Part shown: positions 9,588 to 18,600 of the stretch, one piece after another
Layout: each line of letters begins with the position of its first letter
Numbering within the stretch: position 1 is the first letter of the stretch
Source of the DNA: an uncultured Desulfovibrio sp.
GTDB taxonomy: Bacteria > Desulfobacterota > Desulfovibrionia > Desulfovibrionales > Desulfovibrionaceae
DNA: 64,000 nucleotides
Direction of reading: 5' to 3'
NCBI GenBank assembly: GCA_937926875.1
Contig: CALBAX010000022.1
Location: forward strand, 1 to 64,000
Position numbers and translations under genes: made by a program
Notes under the pieces: generated by a model
Seen by the model: only the letters and a program-made list of their open reading frames with translations
The model's database searches: none
What the model was told of the DNA's origin: nothing

Positions 9588-10385
9588 ATGAAAACCGCTA
9601 TCCTGTTGGTCGCCTACGGTACGAGCAGCCCCCAGGGGCGTGGCTCGCTGCGCCAGTTCGACGCCTGGGTGCGCGAACGTTTCCCCGGCATTTCCGTGCG
9701 CTGGGCCCTTTCCTCGGAGCTGCTGCGCACCCGTCTGACGCGTGCCCGGCAAAAGAACGATTCCGTGCTCAAGGCCCTGCACCGCCTGCGTCTGGAGAAT
9801 TTCACCCATGTGGCCGTGCAGCCCCTGCAGATCATCCCCGGCAGCGAACATACCGACGTGCGCGCCGATGCGGACGAGGCCGGGCGCCTGGACGGCCTGC
9901 ATGTGAGCATCGGGAGGCCCCTGCTGGCCGGTGACGAGGACATCCGGGCTGCCGCGCGGGCCGTGCTGGCCCACCTGCCCCAGGAACGCCGGCCCGACGA
10001 GGACGTGGTGCTCATGGGCCACGGCAGCCGCAAGCAGGCCGTGACCGCGTACGCGGCCCTTGCCGGAGCCGTGCGGGCCCTGGATGCCCGCGTGCATGTG
10101 GGCACCATGAGCGGCGCTCTGGAACTGGAGGCCCTGCTGCCGCGCCTCACGTCCCGCCGTGTCTGGCTCATGCCCCTGCTCTCCGTGGTGGGGCGCCATA
10201 CCCTGGAAGACATGGCCGGGGACGCGCCGGATTCCTGGCGTTCCCGCATCGAAGCCGCCGGCCATGCCTGCGCGCCCGTGGTGCGGGGAACGGCCGAATA
10301 CCGGGCTTTTGCCGATATCTGGCTGCGGCATCTGGAAGACGCCGTGGCTGCCTTGCCAACCGTCAAAAAGGATGAGGAAAAGTGA
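9588..10385 (+). CDS. cbiK: Sirohydrochlorin cobaltochelatase (anaerobic type)
   Basis: The 265-residue enzyme inserts Co2+ into sirohydrochlorin (factor II) at the start of anaerobic cobalamin synthesis. Family marks are the N-terminal LLVAYGTSS, the metal-binding histidine in LMGHGSRK (about residue 143), and PLLSVVGRHTLEDMAGD with the second histidine. Desulfovibrio can have cytoplasmic and periplasmic CbiK forms; this one lacks a signal peptide, so it should be cytoplasmic. The start region has only a weak ribosome site. Its stop overlaps the GTG start of the next gene. Confidence 0.92.
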   Translation: MKTAILLVAYGTSSPQGRGSLRQFDAWVRERFPGISVRWALSSELLRTRLTRARQKNDSVLKALHRLRLENFTHVAVQPLQIIPGSEHTDVRADADEAGRLDGLHVSIGRPLLAGDEDIRAAARAVLAHLPQERRPDEDVVLMGHGSRKQAVTAYAALAGAVRALDARVHVGTMSGALELEALLPRLTSRRVWLMPLLSVVGRHTLEDMAGDAPDSWRSRIEAAGHACAPVVRGTAEYRAFADIWLRHLEDAVAALPTVKKDEEK

Positions 10386-11221
10386 AGAATGTCCTGCGCC
10401 TGCCGCTGGCCCTGCTGGTCTGCGGCCTGATCTCTGCCTGTGGCCTGATGGGGGGCAACGGCAGCGCCGACCTGACGCCCGTGGCACAGGCAGCCCCCGC
10501 TGCCAAAGCCAATGCCTTCAATCCCTGGATGAACAAGAGCCTGCCCAACACCCGTACCCTGTCCGCTGAAGGCATGGCCATGGTACAGGCCATGGGCGCC
10601 GACCGCCAGAGCATCGAGGACGAGGCCGCCTACCGTCCCCACTGGCGCGAAGAGATCTACCCCGTGTTCTTCGGCAACAGGACGGCCCCGCACGAAATCA
10701 TCGTGCTGCTGGACTTTGCCTCGCCCGACAGCGCCCGCGTCTGGCAGGCCGTGCGCGACGCCTCGGCCAAGCTTTCGCCCGCTGACGCCAAGATCGCCGT
10801 TTTTGCCAAAAACTCGGAAAACTACGGTACCGACCTCATGGGCATGGGCATCTGGATCAGCTATGAACGCAAGGGCCAGGCCATGGATTACATGAGCCAC
10901 GCCCTCAGCGAATGGAACCGCATCAAGGCCGCCCAGAAGAAGCAGGGGCGCAGCGTGCCCTTCACCAACGAGTACGACGCCACCGTCAAGTCCACCGACC
11001 TGCCCATCCACTACGCCTACATGGGCAAGCTGCGTCCGGCCGTGCCTTCCAGCCAGGAACTGGACGTGGCCCGCTACTGTTACAATGCCGGCAACGTGAA
11101 CATGTACCAGGCCGTGCAGATCTCCCGTTATTACGGTGTGAAGCGCATCCCGGCCGTCATCGCCGACGGCAGGGTGCTGGCATCGCCTTCGGCCTCGGAC
11201 ATCGTGTCCGCCCTGCGCTAG
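10382..11221 (+). CDS. Thioredoxin-fold (DsbA-like) lipoprotein without CxxC
   Basis: This 279-residue protein starts with a lipoprotein signal (lipobox LISAC, cysteine at about residue 20) and so is anchored in the periplasm. The region HEIIVLLDFASPDSARVWQAV has the strand-turn-helix of a DsbA/thioredoxin active site, but FASPDSA stands where CPxC would be. A late RIPAVIADG matches the cis-proline loop. It probably binds protein or metal and is not a standard thiol oxidoreductase. Only one other cysteine is seen (ARYCYNAGN). The GTG start overlaps the cbiK stop (GTGA), with GAGGAAA upstream, so expression is coupled to cobalt chelation. A terminator follows. Confidence 0.7.
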   Translation: MKNVLRLPLALLVCGLISACGLMGGNGSADLTPVAQAAPAAKANAFNPWMNKSLPNTRTLSAEGMAMVQAMGADRQSIEDEAAYRPHWREEIYPVFFGNRTAPHEIIVLLDFASPDSARVWQAVRDASAKLSPADAKIAVFAKNSENYGTDLMGMGIWISYERKGQAMDYMSHALSEWNRIKAAQKKQGRSVPFTNEYDATVKSTDLPIHYAYMGKLRPAVPSSQELDVARYCYNAGNVNMYQAVQISRYYGVKRIPAVIADGRVLASPSASDIVSALR

Positions 11222-11242
11222 GCACTTCCGTTCCGCATGTTG

Positions 11243-11275
11243 AAGGACGGGTCTGCACAAGCGGGCCCGTCCTTT
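11243..11275 (+). terminator. Terminator of the cbiK-lipoprotein operon
   Basis: AAGGACGGG pairs with CCCGTCCTT around a short loop, followed by a brief T run. The remaining bases to 11548 hold no gene; TTGACG at 11461 with an ATATCG-like -10 may be a weak promoter for the exporter. Confidence 0.75.
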
Positions 11276-11548
11276 GTCATGGCCTGTTGCCGGACGCGGC
11301 AAAGGGTCCTGGCCCCGCACGGCCCAGTGCGATGCCGCAGTGCGGGCTGTGCCCCGCGTGCACAGTTGGGCCGCGACGCGTCCGCCGCCTTCCAACGGGG
11401 CGGCGCGGTACGGCCTTCTCCAGAGAGGCCTGGCCTCTACAAAAAGCTCTCGCCCCGTTTTTGACGAAAATGGATTTCATTGCATATCGGGCGGATCTTG
11501 GTTAGCACAGATCTCGTCTTCGTTCACACGAAGGCATGGAGTCCCCCT

Positions 11549-12739
11549 ATGCCCAAAAAAGTCTTTGCACCCGGCAACCGCTGGCTGGTTGCCTATCTGG
11601 CCTTCCTGAGCGCCTTCGCGCCCCTTTCCACCGACATGTACCTGCCCGCCCTGCCGCACATGACGCAGGCCCTGCAGACCACGGACGCCCTCTCCAGCCT
11701 GAGCATCTCCTGCTTTTTGCTGCTCTTCGGGGCCTCCATGCTCTTCTGGGGCCCGCTCAGCGACAAATACGGCCGCAAGCCCGTGCTCTACGCGGGCGCC
11801 CTGCTCTATGTGGTCTCCAGCCTGTTCCTGGCCCTGGCCCAGTCCATCTGGCCCCTGCTGTTCTGGCGCGCCGTGCAGGCCGTGGGCAGCGGCGGCATCA
11901 GCGCCATGGCCCTGGCCATCGTCAAGGACGTGCTGCGCGGCCGGGCCATGGAAAAAGTCATCACCTGGATCCAGACCATCACCATCCTGGCGCCCATGCT
12001 GGCCCCGGTCATCGGCGGGGCCCTGCTGGCCGTCACCGACTGGCGCGGCATCTTCGCCTGCCTGCTGTTCTGCGGCCTGCTGGCCGGTGCCGGGACGCTG
12101 CTGCTGCGCGAGACCATGAGCCATCCGGTGCAGGGCAATGCCTTCCGCACCCTGGGCCGTCTGCTGGTCGTCCTGCGCCACCGGGGCTTCCGCTGCCTGC
12201 TGCTGCTCTTTTCCGCCACCAGCATGCCCTTCATGGCCTATCTGGCCCTGTCCTCCTACATCTTCCAGGGCCTGTTCGGGCTCTCGCCCCAGGCCTACAG
12301 CCTGTTCTTCGCCTTCAACGCGGGCATGAGCATGCTGGGCCCGCTGGCGCATGAGCGCTTTTTCCGCACCGCGCCCCGGCGCCTCTTCTTCTCGGCCTAT
12401 CTGGGCATCGTCGTGGTGGCCGGGCTGGGCCTGCTGCTGGCAGGGGACCGGGGGCCCTTCATCTTCGCCCTGCTCTGCGCGCCCATCAGCTTTTGCGGCA
12501 GCGCCCTGCGCCCCCCGGCCACGGTGCTCATGCTCAACCAGATGAAGAGCGATACCGGCAGCCTGACAGCCCTCATCAACAGCGGCGGCCTGCTGTTCGG
12601 CAGCCTGTCCATGCTGCTCTGCGCCCTGCCCGTCTGGCCCGGCCCCGTGGCGGCCCAGGCCCTCATGGCCATCCTGGTGGGGCTGGCCTGCCTGCTGGGC
12701 TGGCTGTGGCTGGACAGCCGCAAGGTCTACGAGGGCTGA
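11549..12739 (+). CDS. Bcr/CflA-type MFS drug exporter
   Basis: The 396-residue protein has about 12 hydrophobic segments and the drug:H+ antiporter-1 signatures. These are STDMYLPALP in helix 1, the loop 2-3 motif GPLSDKYGRKPVL and the helix 5 antiporter motif LAPMLAPVIGGALL. Bcr/CflA proteins export drugs, cysteine or small peptides across the inner membrane; the substrate here is unknown. The ATG follows GGAG. It stands alone between two hairpin terminators. Confidence 0.88.
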   Translation: MPKKVFAPGNRWLVAYLAFLSAFAPLSTDMYLPALPHMTQALQTTDALSSLSISCFLLLFGASMLFWGPLSDKYGRKPVLYAGALLYVVSSLFLALAQSIWPLLFWRAVQAVGSGGISAMALAIVKDVLRGRAMEKVITWIQTITILAPMLAPVIGGALLAVTDWRGIFACLLFCGLLAGAGTLLLRETMSHPVQGNAFRTLGRLLVVLRHRGFRCLLLLFSATSMPFMAYLALSSYIFQGLFGLSPQAYSLFFAFNAGMSMLGPLAHERFFRTAPRRLFFSAYLGIVVVAGLGLLLAGDRGPFIFALLCAPISFCGSALRPPATVLMLNQMKSDTGSLTALINSGGLLFGSLSMLLCALPVWPGPVAAQALMAILVGLACLLGWLWLDSRKVYEG

Positions 12740-12750
12740 TCGCCGCGCTC

Positions 12751-12771
12751 TTTCCCGGAACATCCGGGAAA
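12751..12771 (+). terminator. Hairpin after the exporter gene
   Basis: Perfect 8-bp stem TTTCCCGG / CCGGGAAA with a 5-base loop, 11 bases after the stop codon. No T run follows, so it may act as an RNA 3' end stabiliser as much as a terminator. The 319-base gap from here to 13058 also holds the sigma-54 promoter. Confidence 0.55.
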
Positions 12772-12978
12772 TCACGACAGGAGATCCTCCCGCGCATGCC
12801 ACGGCGCTCCTTACGGGGCGGCCATGACACTTTTTGTCCCATGGCGGCGCGTACCGTTCCCCATGCTGGCAACATCGTTGCCAGTCCGGGGGCGCTGTTC
12901 CCTGCTCCATCCTGACCCGATCGCCTCCGGATGGAGAAAAATGGACACTTCCGGCTTTCCCCTGTAGGCTGGAAGGGT

Positions 12979-12995
12979 CTGGCATGAAGCTTGCT
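12979..12995 (+). promoter_or_regulatory. Sigma-54 (RpoN) promoter of the effector/chaperone operon
   Basis: CTGGCATGAAGCTTGCT matches the -24/-12 consensus YTGGCACGRNNNTTGCW at all but one defined position. Exactly 10 bases separate the GG and GC doublets. Transcription should start near 13006, leaving a leader of about 53 bases before the ATG at 13059. Genes under RpoN need an NtrC-type activator; one is encoded at 34690-36258, though no link between them is shown. Confidence 0.75.
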
Positions 12996-13058
12996 TTATC
13001 CAGGACGACATTTGCCTGTACATCCCGTACCTATCGACCATTTCCCGGGAGGGATCCC

Positions 13059-14819
13059 ATGCCCCATATCGATCGCGTCAACGTTGCCTCTCTGACCCGG
13101 CTGGCCGACGTGGCCGGCACCCATGACCGCCTTGTCGCCACCGCGGCAGGCGGCATCCAGACCTCCGGCAGGGTCAGCGCCTTCTTCACCGCCAAGGCCA
13201 CCCACCGCGCCACTGCCGAGGCATTCCTCGGCGCCATCCGCAACAAGTACGGTGACGGCATCGCCGACGCCCTGGCCCCGCAGCTCAGCGCCATGCGCCA
13301 GCAGGGCAAGCCGCTCAAGGCCCGCGTGGCCCGCGACATCCTGGCCCAGGCATCGAACATGTCGCAGGCCCTGGGGCCGGCCAACACCGAGATGGCCCGC
13401 CGCTTCCTGCTGGGCAACAACGGCGCGGGCGATACCCGCAATCTGGACCATGCGCTGCAGGGCTTCTACGCGAAGAACAACCTCCAGCCCTCCCCGGCCC
13501 TGCGCCAGGCCTTCGAGCGGATCATCAACGATATGGCGGCCAACAGCCAGAAGCTGCTTTCCTATCAGGACATGGCCGATGCCGTGACCATGCAGACCCT
13601 CCAGTCCCGGCCCGCGGACTATATGCTCTGCGGCATCGATCCGCAGCAGACCCGCGACGCCGCCCTGGATGCCTGCGCCACCCATCTTGGTGTGGACGGC
13701 GAGCTCAAAGCCCAGCTGGGCCAGCTCATGGACCGCGTGCTGGCCGGGGAAAGCGAGGCAGGGCGGCAGGGCACGCCCGCGGACTTCTTCCGGGATCTTT
13801 CCACGGCCAACCATCCTTCCCTGCAATGCTTTGCCTTTGCCTGCGGCAAGCCGGGCCTGCAGGACGCTGCACTTCGTGACGTCATGAACCTTGCTCCCCG
13901 CCAGCATATAGGTGATATGGCCACTCTGGCCCCCCAGCTGAACGAGGGCGGCGGCATCGCCGTCATCATGGTGGCCATGCAGCACCTGCCCGAGATGCGC
14001 GCCCGGCAGCCCCAGGGCACCCTCAGCCGCGAGACCCTGTGGCAGGGCTGCTTCCAGGAGCCCATGCCGCAAGACCTGGCTGCCAAGAGCCAGCGTGATT
14101 TCAACAGCGCCATGTATGAAAGGCTCCAGGACATGTTCAAGGCCCGCTCGGAGGATCCCACGGTCCCCTTCACCGGCATGCTCCTGCTCAGTGCCGGTGT
14201 GCGCCTGGAAAAGGCCCTGGAAGCCGTCAACGGTGCTGCCAGTTTCCAACTCCAGGACTTCGCCTTTCCGCCTGCCCTGACGCCTCTGGCGCACCTGGGC
14301 GACATGGCCAAGGTGGAAAAGGAGACGGCCATGGACCTGAACCGGCGCGGTACGCAACACTCCCTTCCCGGTTACCGGCCCAGCATCAGTTTCGGCGGTG
14401 TGGGCATCCCGGCGGAGGCGGCGGCTACCGTCCATATCCAGGATATTGCCTACATGACCGACGAGGACAGGAACGACTTCGAGCATGGCCGGCCGTCCAC
14501 CATGTCGCACAATCTGGCCATCCGGGCCCAGCTGCTCTGCGGCGGCAATGACGCGCAGGCACGGCAGGTCCTCCTCAGCATGGGCCAGTCCGGCGCGTTC
14601 CTGGTACGCACCCTCAGCGACCGGACCGGCGCGACACTGGACGAGCACTCGCCCCTGGACATCGACATCCGCCGCGAGGCCAACGGCGATGTGACCATGC
14701 GTTACCACACGCCGCCCCAGTCGCCGCTGGATGCGGACTTCACCTACACCGTCACCCCGGACGGCCAGGGCGTGCTTACGGCCTGCCGCATGCAGGCCCG
14801 TCAGCCCCAGGACGCCTGA
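13059..14819 (+). CDS. Putative type III secretion effector, unknown function
   Basis: I do not recognise a family for this 586-residue protein. It has no signal peptide and no membrane segment. It is helical and Ala/Gln/Met-rich in the first 450 residues (for example NKYGDGIADALAPQLSAM). The C-terminal half contains a GGVGIPAEAAATVHIQDIAYM segment and ends in a beta-rich stretch (DVTMRYHTPP, FTYTVTPDGQGVL). The inferred role comes from context: a CesT-type secretion chaperone gene starts 23 bases downstream, the usual arrangement for an effector and its dedicated chaperone. The ATG at 13059 has GGGAGGG at good spacing; an in-frame ATG at 12984 lies inside the sigma-54 promoter and is rejected. 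No other secretion genes lie within the window. Confidence 0.6.
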   Translation: MPHIDRVNVASLTRLADVAGTHDRLVATAAGGIQTSGRVSAFFTAKATHRATAEAFLGAIRNKYGDGIADALAPQLSAMRQQGKPLKARVARDILAQASNMSQALGPANTEMARRFLLGNNGAGDTRNLDHALQGFYAKNNLQPSPALRQAFERIINDMAANSQKLLSYQDMADAVTMQTLQSRPADYMLCGIDPQQTRDAALDACATHLGVDGELKAQLGQLMDRVLAGESEAGRQGTPADFFRDLSTANHPSLQCFAFACGKPGLQDAALRDVMNLAPRQHIGDMATLAPQLNEGGGIAVIMVAMQHLPEMRARQPQGTLSRETLWQGCFQEPMPQDLAAKSQRDFNSAMYERLQDMFKARSEDPTVPFTGMLLLSAGVRLEKALEAVNGAASFQLQDFAFPPALTPLAHLGDMAKVEKETAMDLNRRGTQHSLPGYRPSISFGGVGIPAEAAATVHIQDIAYMTDEDRNDFEHGRPSTMSHNLAIRAQLLCGGNDAQARQVLLSMGQSGAFLVRTLSDRTGATLDEHSPLDIDIRREANGDVTMRYHTPPQSPLDADFTYTVTPDGQGVLTACRMQARQPQDA

Positions 14820-14842
14820 TCCCCTAACAAGGAGCCCCTGCC

Positions 14843-15307
14843 ATGAACCCCGCTTTTTCTTCCCTGCTGGCCGCCCTGGCCCGTGAGCTGGATCTGCCCG
14901 GCATCGAGACCCGCGACGGCGATTCCTCCTGCCTGCTGGGCATTGATGACTTCGAGGTCAGCCTGCGCTGCCTCTCTACGGACCAGGTCATGATCTTCAC
15001 CGTGGTGGCCCCCCTGCCCGCGCGCAAACGTGACGAGCTCTACGCCGCGCTGCTGGACGCCAACACCTTCTTCCACCAGACCCAGGGCTTCACCCTGGCC
15101 GCCCGCGAAGATACGGGCGTGACCCTGCAGGGCACGCTGCCTCTGGCCGCGCTCACCGATGCCAATGTGGGCACCTGGGTGGGCAATTTCGTCAACGTGG
15201 CCGACCACTGGCAGGAACGCTGCCTGGCCTGTGACGACGCCGCTGCCGATGCTCCGGGAGCGCCCGCCGTGGATCCGGCCCTGATGAACGGCATGCTGCG
15301 CATCTAG
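14843..15307 (+). CDS. CesT/Tir-type type III secretion chaperone
   Basis: The 154-residue acidic protein has the size and pattern of class I type III chaperones. These are: an N-terminal helix (FSSLLAALARELDLPGI), a strand with the SCLLGIDD turn, strands VSLRCL and VMIFTVVAPL, then DELYAALLDANTFFHQTQGFTLAARED and an LQGTLPLAALTDANVGTWVGNFVNVADHW helix. The alternation of LxxLLxANxF and LP...L...F matches the CesT family as I know it. Such chaperones dimerise and hold the N-terminus of one effector for export; the partner is probably the upstream gene. A ribosome site (AAGGAG) precedes the ATG. A small hairpin and a terminator follow. Confidence 0.75.
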   Translation: MNPAFSSLLAALARELDLPGIETRDGDSSCLLGIDDFEVSLRCLSTDQVMIFTVVAPLPARKRDELYAALLDANTFFHQTQGFTLAAREDTGVTLQGTLPLAALTDANVGTWVGNFVNVADHWQERCLACDDAAADAPGAPAVDPALMNGMLRI

Positions 15308-15356
15308 GCGGCCTTCCCGTCCTGTCCCGGCCGCGCCTGCCGGGCTCCCGCGGCCT

Positions 15357-15377
15357 GTCTGCAGGGCAGACCTTTTC
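15357..15377 (+). terminator. Terminator of the chaperone gene
   Basis: GTCTGC-AGG-GCAGAC followed by CTTTTCC. A second, larger hairpin (ACGGGGC / GCCCCGT, 15393-15424) followed by CTTCTTT lies just downstream, so the two probably stop the operon together. Confidence 0.65.
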
Positions 15378-15505
15378 CCCTCCCCATCCGTCACGGGGCG
15401 ACGATCCGCCGATCGCCGCCCCGTCTTCTTTGCCGCATGCGCCGCTCCCGGCCTTTGCAGGAAATGCGGGAAAAATGCCCGCGACCTTTCCCGGGGCAGG
15501 CAGCC

Positions 15506-15534
15506 TTGAGGCCCGCCTCCGAACCTGCTATACT
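15506..15534 (+). promoter_or_regulatory. Sigma-70 promoter of dnaE
   Basis: -35 TTGAGG and -10 TATACT at 17-base spacing, with TGC directly before the -10. The leader would be about 125 bases. Confidence 0.7.
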
Positions 15535-15665
15535 TCTGCTCCGCCGTGTGCGGGCCTCTGCCGTCCGCATCCGCTTCCCGGTGCCGGACGCGGCCGTCCC
15601 GTGCCGCCCCGGCCGCGCATGGCCCTTTCTTCCCTTCATCGGCCACCGAGGCCCGGAGTTCCCGC

Positions 15666-18600
15666 ATGTCCGATTTCGTGCACCTGCACTGCCATACCGA
15701 ATACAGCCTTCTCGACGGCGCCATCCGCGTCAAGGACCTCTGCTCCCGTGCCAAGGATTTCGGCATGCCCGCCTGCGCCATCACCGACCACGGCAATTTG
15801 TTTGGCGCGGCGAAATTTTTTCTGACCTGCAAGGACTTCGGCATCAAGCCCATCATCGGCTGCGAGGTCTACGTCTGCCACGACCATCTGGACAAGACCT
15901 CCGAGCTGGCCCGCAAGCGCAACCACCTGATCCTGCTCTCGGAGAACATCGAGGGCTACCACAACCTGGTCAAGCTGGTGAGCCGCAGCTATCTGGAGGG
16001 CTTCCACTACAAACCGCGCGTGGACAAGGCCATGCTGCGCCAGTATTCCGGGGGCCTCATCTGCCTTTCGGCCTGCATCGCGGGCGAGATACCGCGCGCC
16101 CTCAACGCCGGCGACATGGACGGCGCCCTGGCCCTGGCCCGCGAATACGCCGACATCTACCCGGACCGCTTCTATCTGGAGTTGCAGTCCAACAGCCTGC
16201 CCGAGCAGGAGGTCGCCAACAAGGGCCTGCTGGAGATCGCCGACCATCTCAAGCTGCCCATCGTGGCCACCAACGACTGCCACTACCTCAACGCCGACGA
16301 CGCCGACGCCCACGAGGTGCTGCTCTGCATCCAGACCCAGACCACCATGGACGACCCCAAGCGCATGCGCTTCGGCACCCATGACCTCTACTACAAGTCC
16401 GGCGAGGAGATGGAGGCCGTGTTCGGCCATCTGCCCCAGTCCCTGAGCAATACGGCCGAGATCGCCGAGCGCTGCAACGTGGAACTGGATATGGGCCACC
16501 ACTATTTCCCGGTCTACAAGCTGCCCGAAGGCGCCAGCCTGGATTCCGAGTTCCGCCGTCTGGCCGAGGAAGGTCTGGAACGCCGCCTGGAGAAGCACCC
16601 CAACCGCGCCAACATCGACCCGCAGGCCTACCGCGACCGCTTGCAGTACGAGCTCAAGGTCATCCTCGAGATGGGCTTCCCCGGCTACTTCCTCATCGTG
16701 CAGGAGTTCATCAACTGGGCCAAGGACCACGGCATCCCCGTGGGCCCGGGCCGCGGTTCGGCCGCCGGTTCGCTGGTGGCCTGGTCGCTGCGCATCACCA
16801 ACCTGGACCCCCTGCCCTACAATCTGCTTTTCGAGCGCTTCCTCAACGCCGAACGCGTCTCCCTGCCCGATATCGACGTGGACTTCTGCGAACGCCGCCG
16901 TACCGAGGTCATCCAGCATATGGTGGACACCTACGGCAAGGACAGCGTGGCCCAGATCACCACCTTCGGTACCATGAAGGCCAAGGGCGTGGTGCGTGAC
17001 GTGGGCCGCGCCCTTGGCATGAGCTTTGCCGAGACCGACCGCATCGCCAAGCTGGTGCCCGACGACCTCAAGATGACCATCAACAAGGCCCTGGAAGCCG
17101 AGCCCGACCTCCAGAACCTGTACGATACCGACCCCCAGGTCAAAAAGCTGCTGGATACGGCCCGCCGTCTGGAGGGCCTGTCGCGCCATGCCTCCACCCA
17201 CGCCGCCGGTCTGGTGGTCTCGCCCCGGCCCATGGACGAGTTCCTGCCCCTCTACACCGGCAAACGCGGCGAACTCGTGACCCAGTTCGACGGCCCCATG
17301 ACCGAGAAGTCCGGCCTGGTGAAATTCGACTTCCTGGGCCTCAAGACCATGACCCTCATCCAGGACACCCTGGACAACATCACCCTGCAGGGCAAGACGC
17401 CGCCCGACCTGGACAACCTGCCCCTCACCGACGCGGCCACCTACGACCTTTACGCCCGCGGCGACACCGACGGCATCTTCCAGGTGGAAAGCTCGGGCAT
17501 GCGCCAGTACCTGCGCATGCTCAAACCCTCGTGCTTCGAGGACGTCATCGCCATGCTGGCCCTGTACCGTCCCGGCCCGCTGGGCTCCGGCATGGTGGAC
17601 GAATTCATCAAGCGCAAGCACGGGCAGGTGCCCGTGGTCTATCCGCACGAGTCCCTCAGCGACTGCCTGCGCGATACCTACGGCGTCATCGTCTATCAGG
17701 AACAGGTCATGCAGATCGCCCAGATCATCGCCAGCTACACCCTGGGCGGCGCTGACCTGCTGCGCCGCGCCATGGGCAAGAAAAAGCCCGAAGCCATGGC
17801 CAAGGAACGCGTCAAGTTCGTGGAAGGCGCGCAGAAGAACGGCGTGGACAAGGCCAAGGCCGACGAGATCTTCGACCTGATGGAAAAATTCGCGGAATAC
17901 GGCTTCAACAAGTCGCACTCCGCCGCCTATGCCCAGATCTCCTACTTCACGGCCTACCTCAAGGTGCACCATACCGTGGAGTTCATGGCCGCCCTGCTCA
18001 CCTCGGAAATGGGCAACCAGGAAAAACTGCTCAAGTACATCTCCTGCTGCAAGGACATGGGCATCGACGTGGTGCAGCCTTCGGTCAATGCCAGCCAGCG
18101 TTCTTTCTCGGCCCGCGGGGGCAAGGTCGTCTTCGGTCTGGGCGGCATCAAGAACGTGGGCGACAGCGCCATCACCGAGATCATGGACGCCCGCAAGGAC
18201 GGCGAATACGTCTCCCTCTTCGACATGTGCTGCCGCGTTGATTTGCGCAAGGTCACCAAGCGCGTGCTCGAAGCCCTCATCAAGGGCGGCGCCTGCGACT
18301 GCTTCGGCGTCTCGCGCGCGGCCCTGCTGGCTGCCCTGGACACGGTGGTCACCCGCGCCCAGAAAAAAGCCAGGGAAAAGAATTCCAACCAGATCTCCCT
18401 GCTGGCCATGGCCCCGCAGGTGGAAGCCAGGCCCCAGCCCGGCATCGGCTTCGACTGCCCCGAGTCCGGCATCCCCGAGATGGACGAGGACCAGCGCCTC
18501 AAGAACGAAAAAGAGGCCCTGGGCTTCTTCCTCACCAGCCATCCCCTCCAGCCTTTCAGCCGCGAGATGCGCCGCCTGCGCCTGACCACGCTGGAAGACG

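Noticed and set aside
10382..11221. Functional DsbA-type thiol oxidase
   Set aside because: The CxxC active site is absent, so I describe it only as a thioredoxin-fold lipoprotein.
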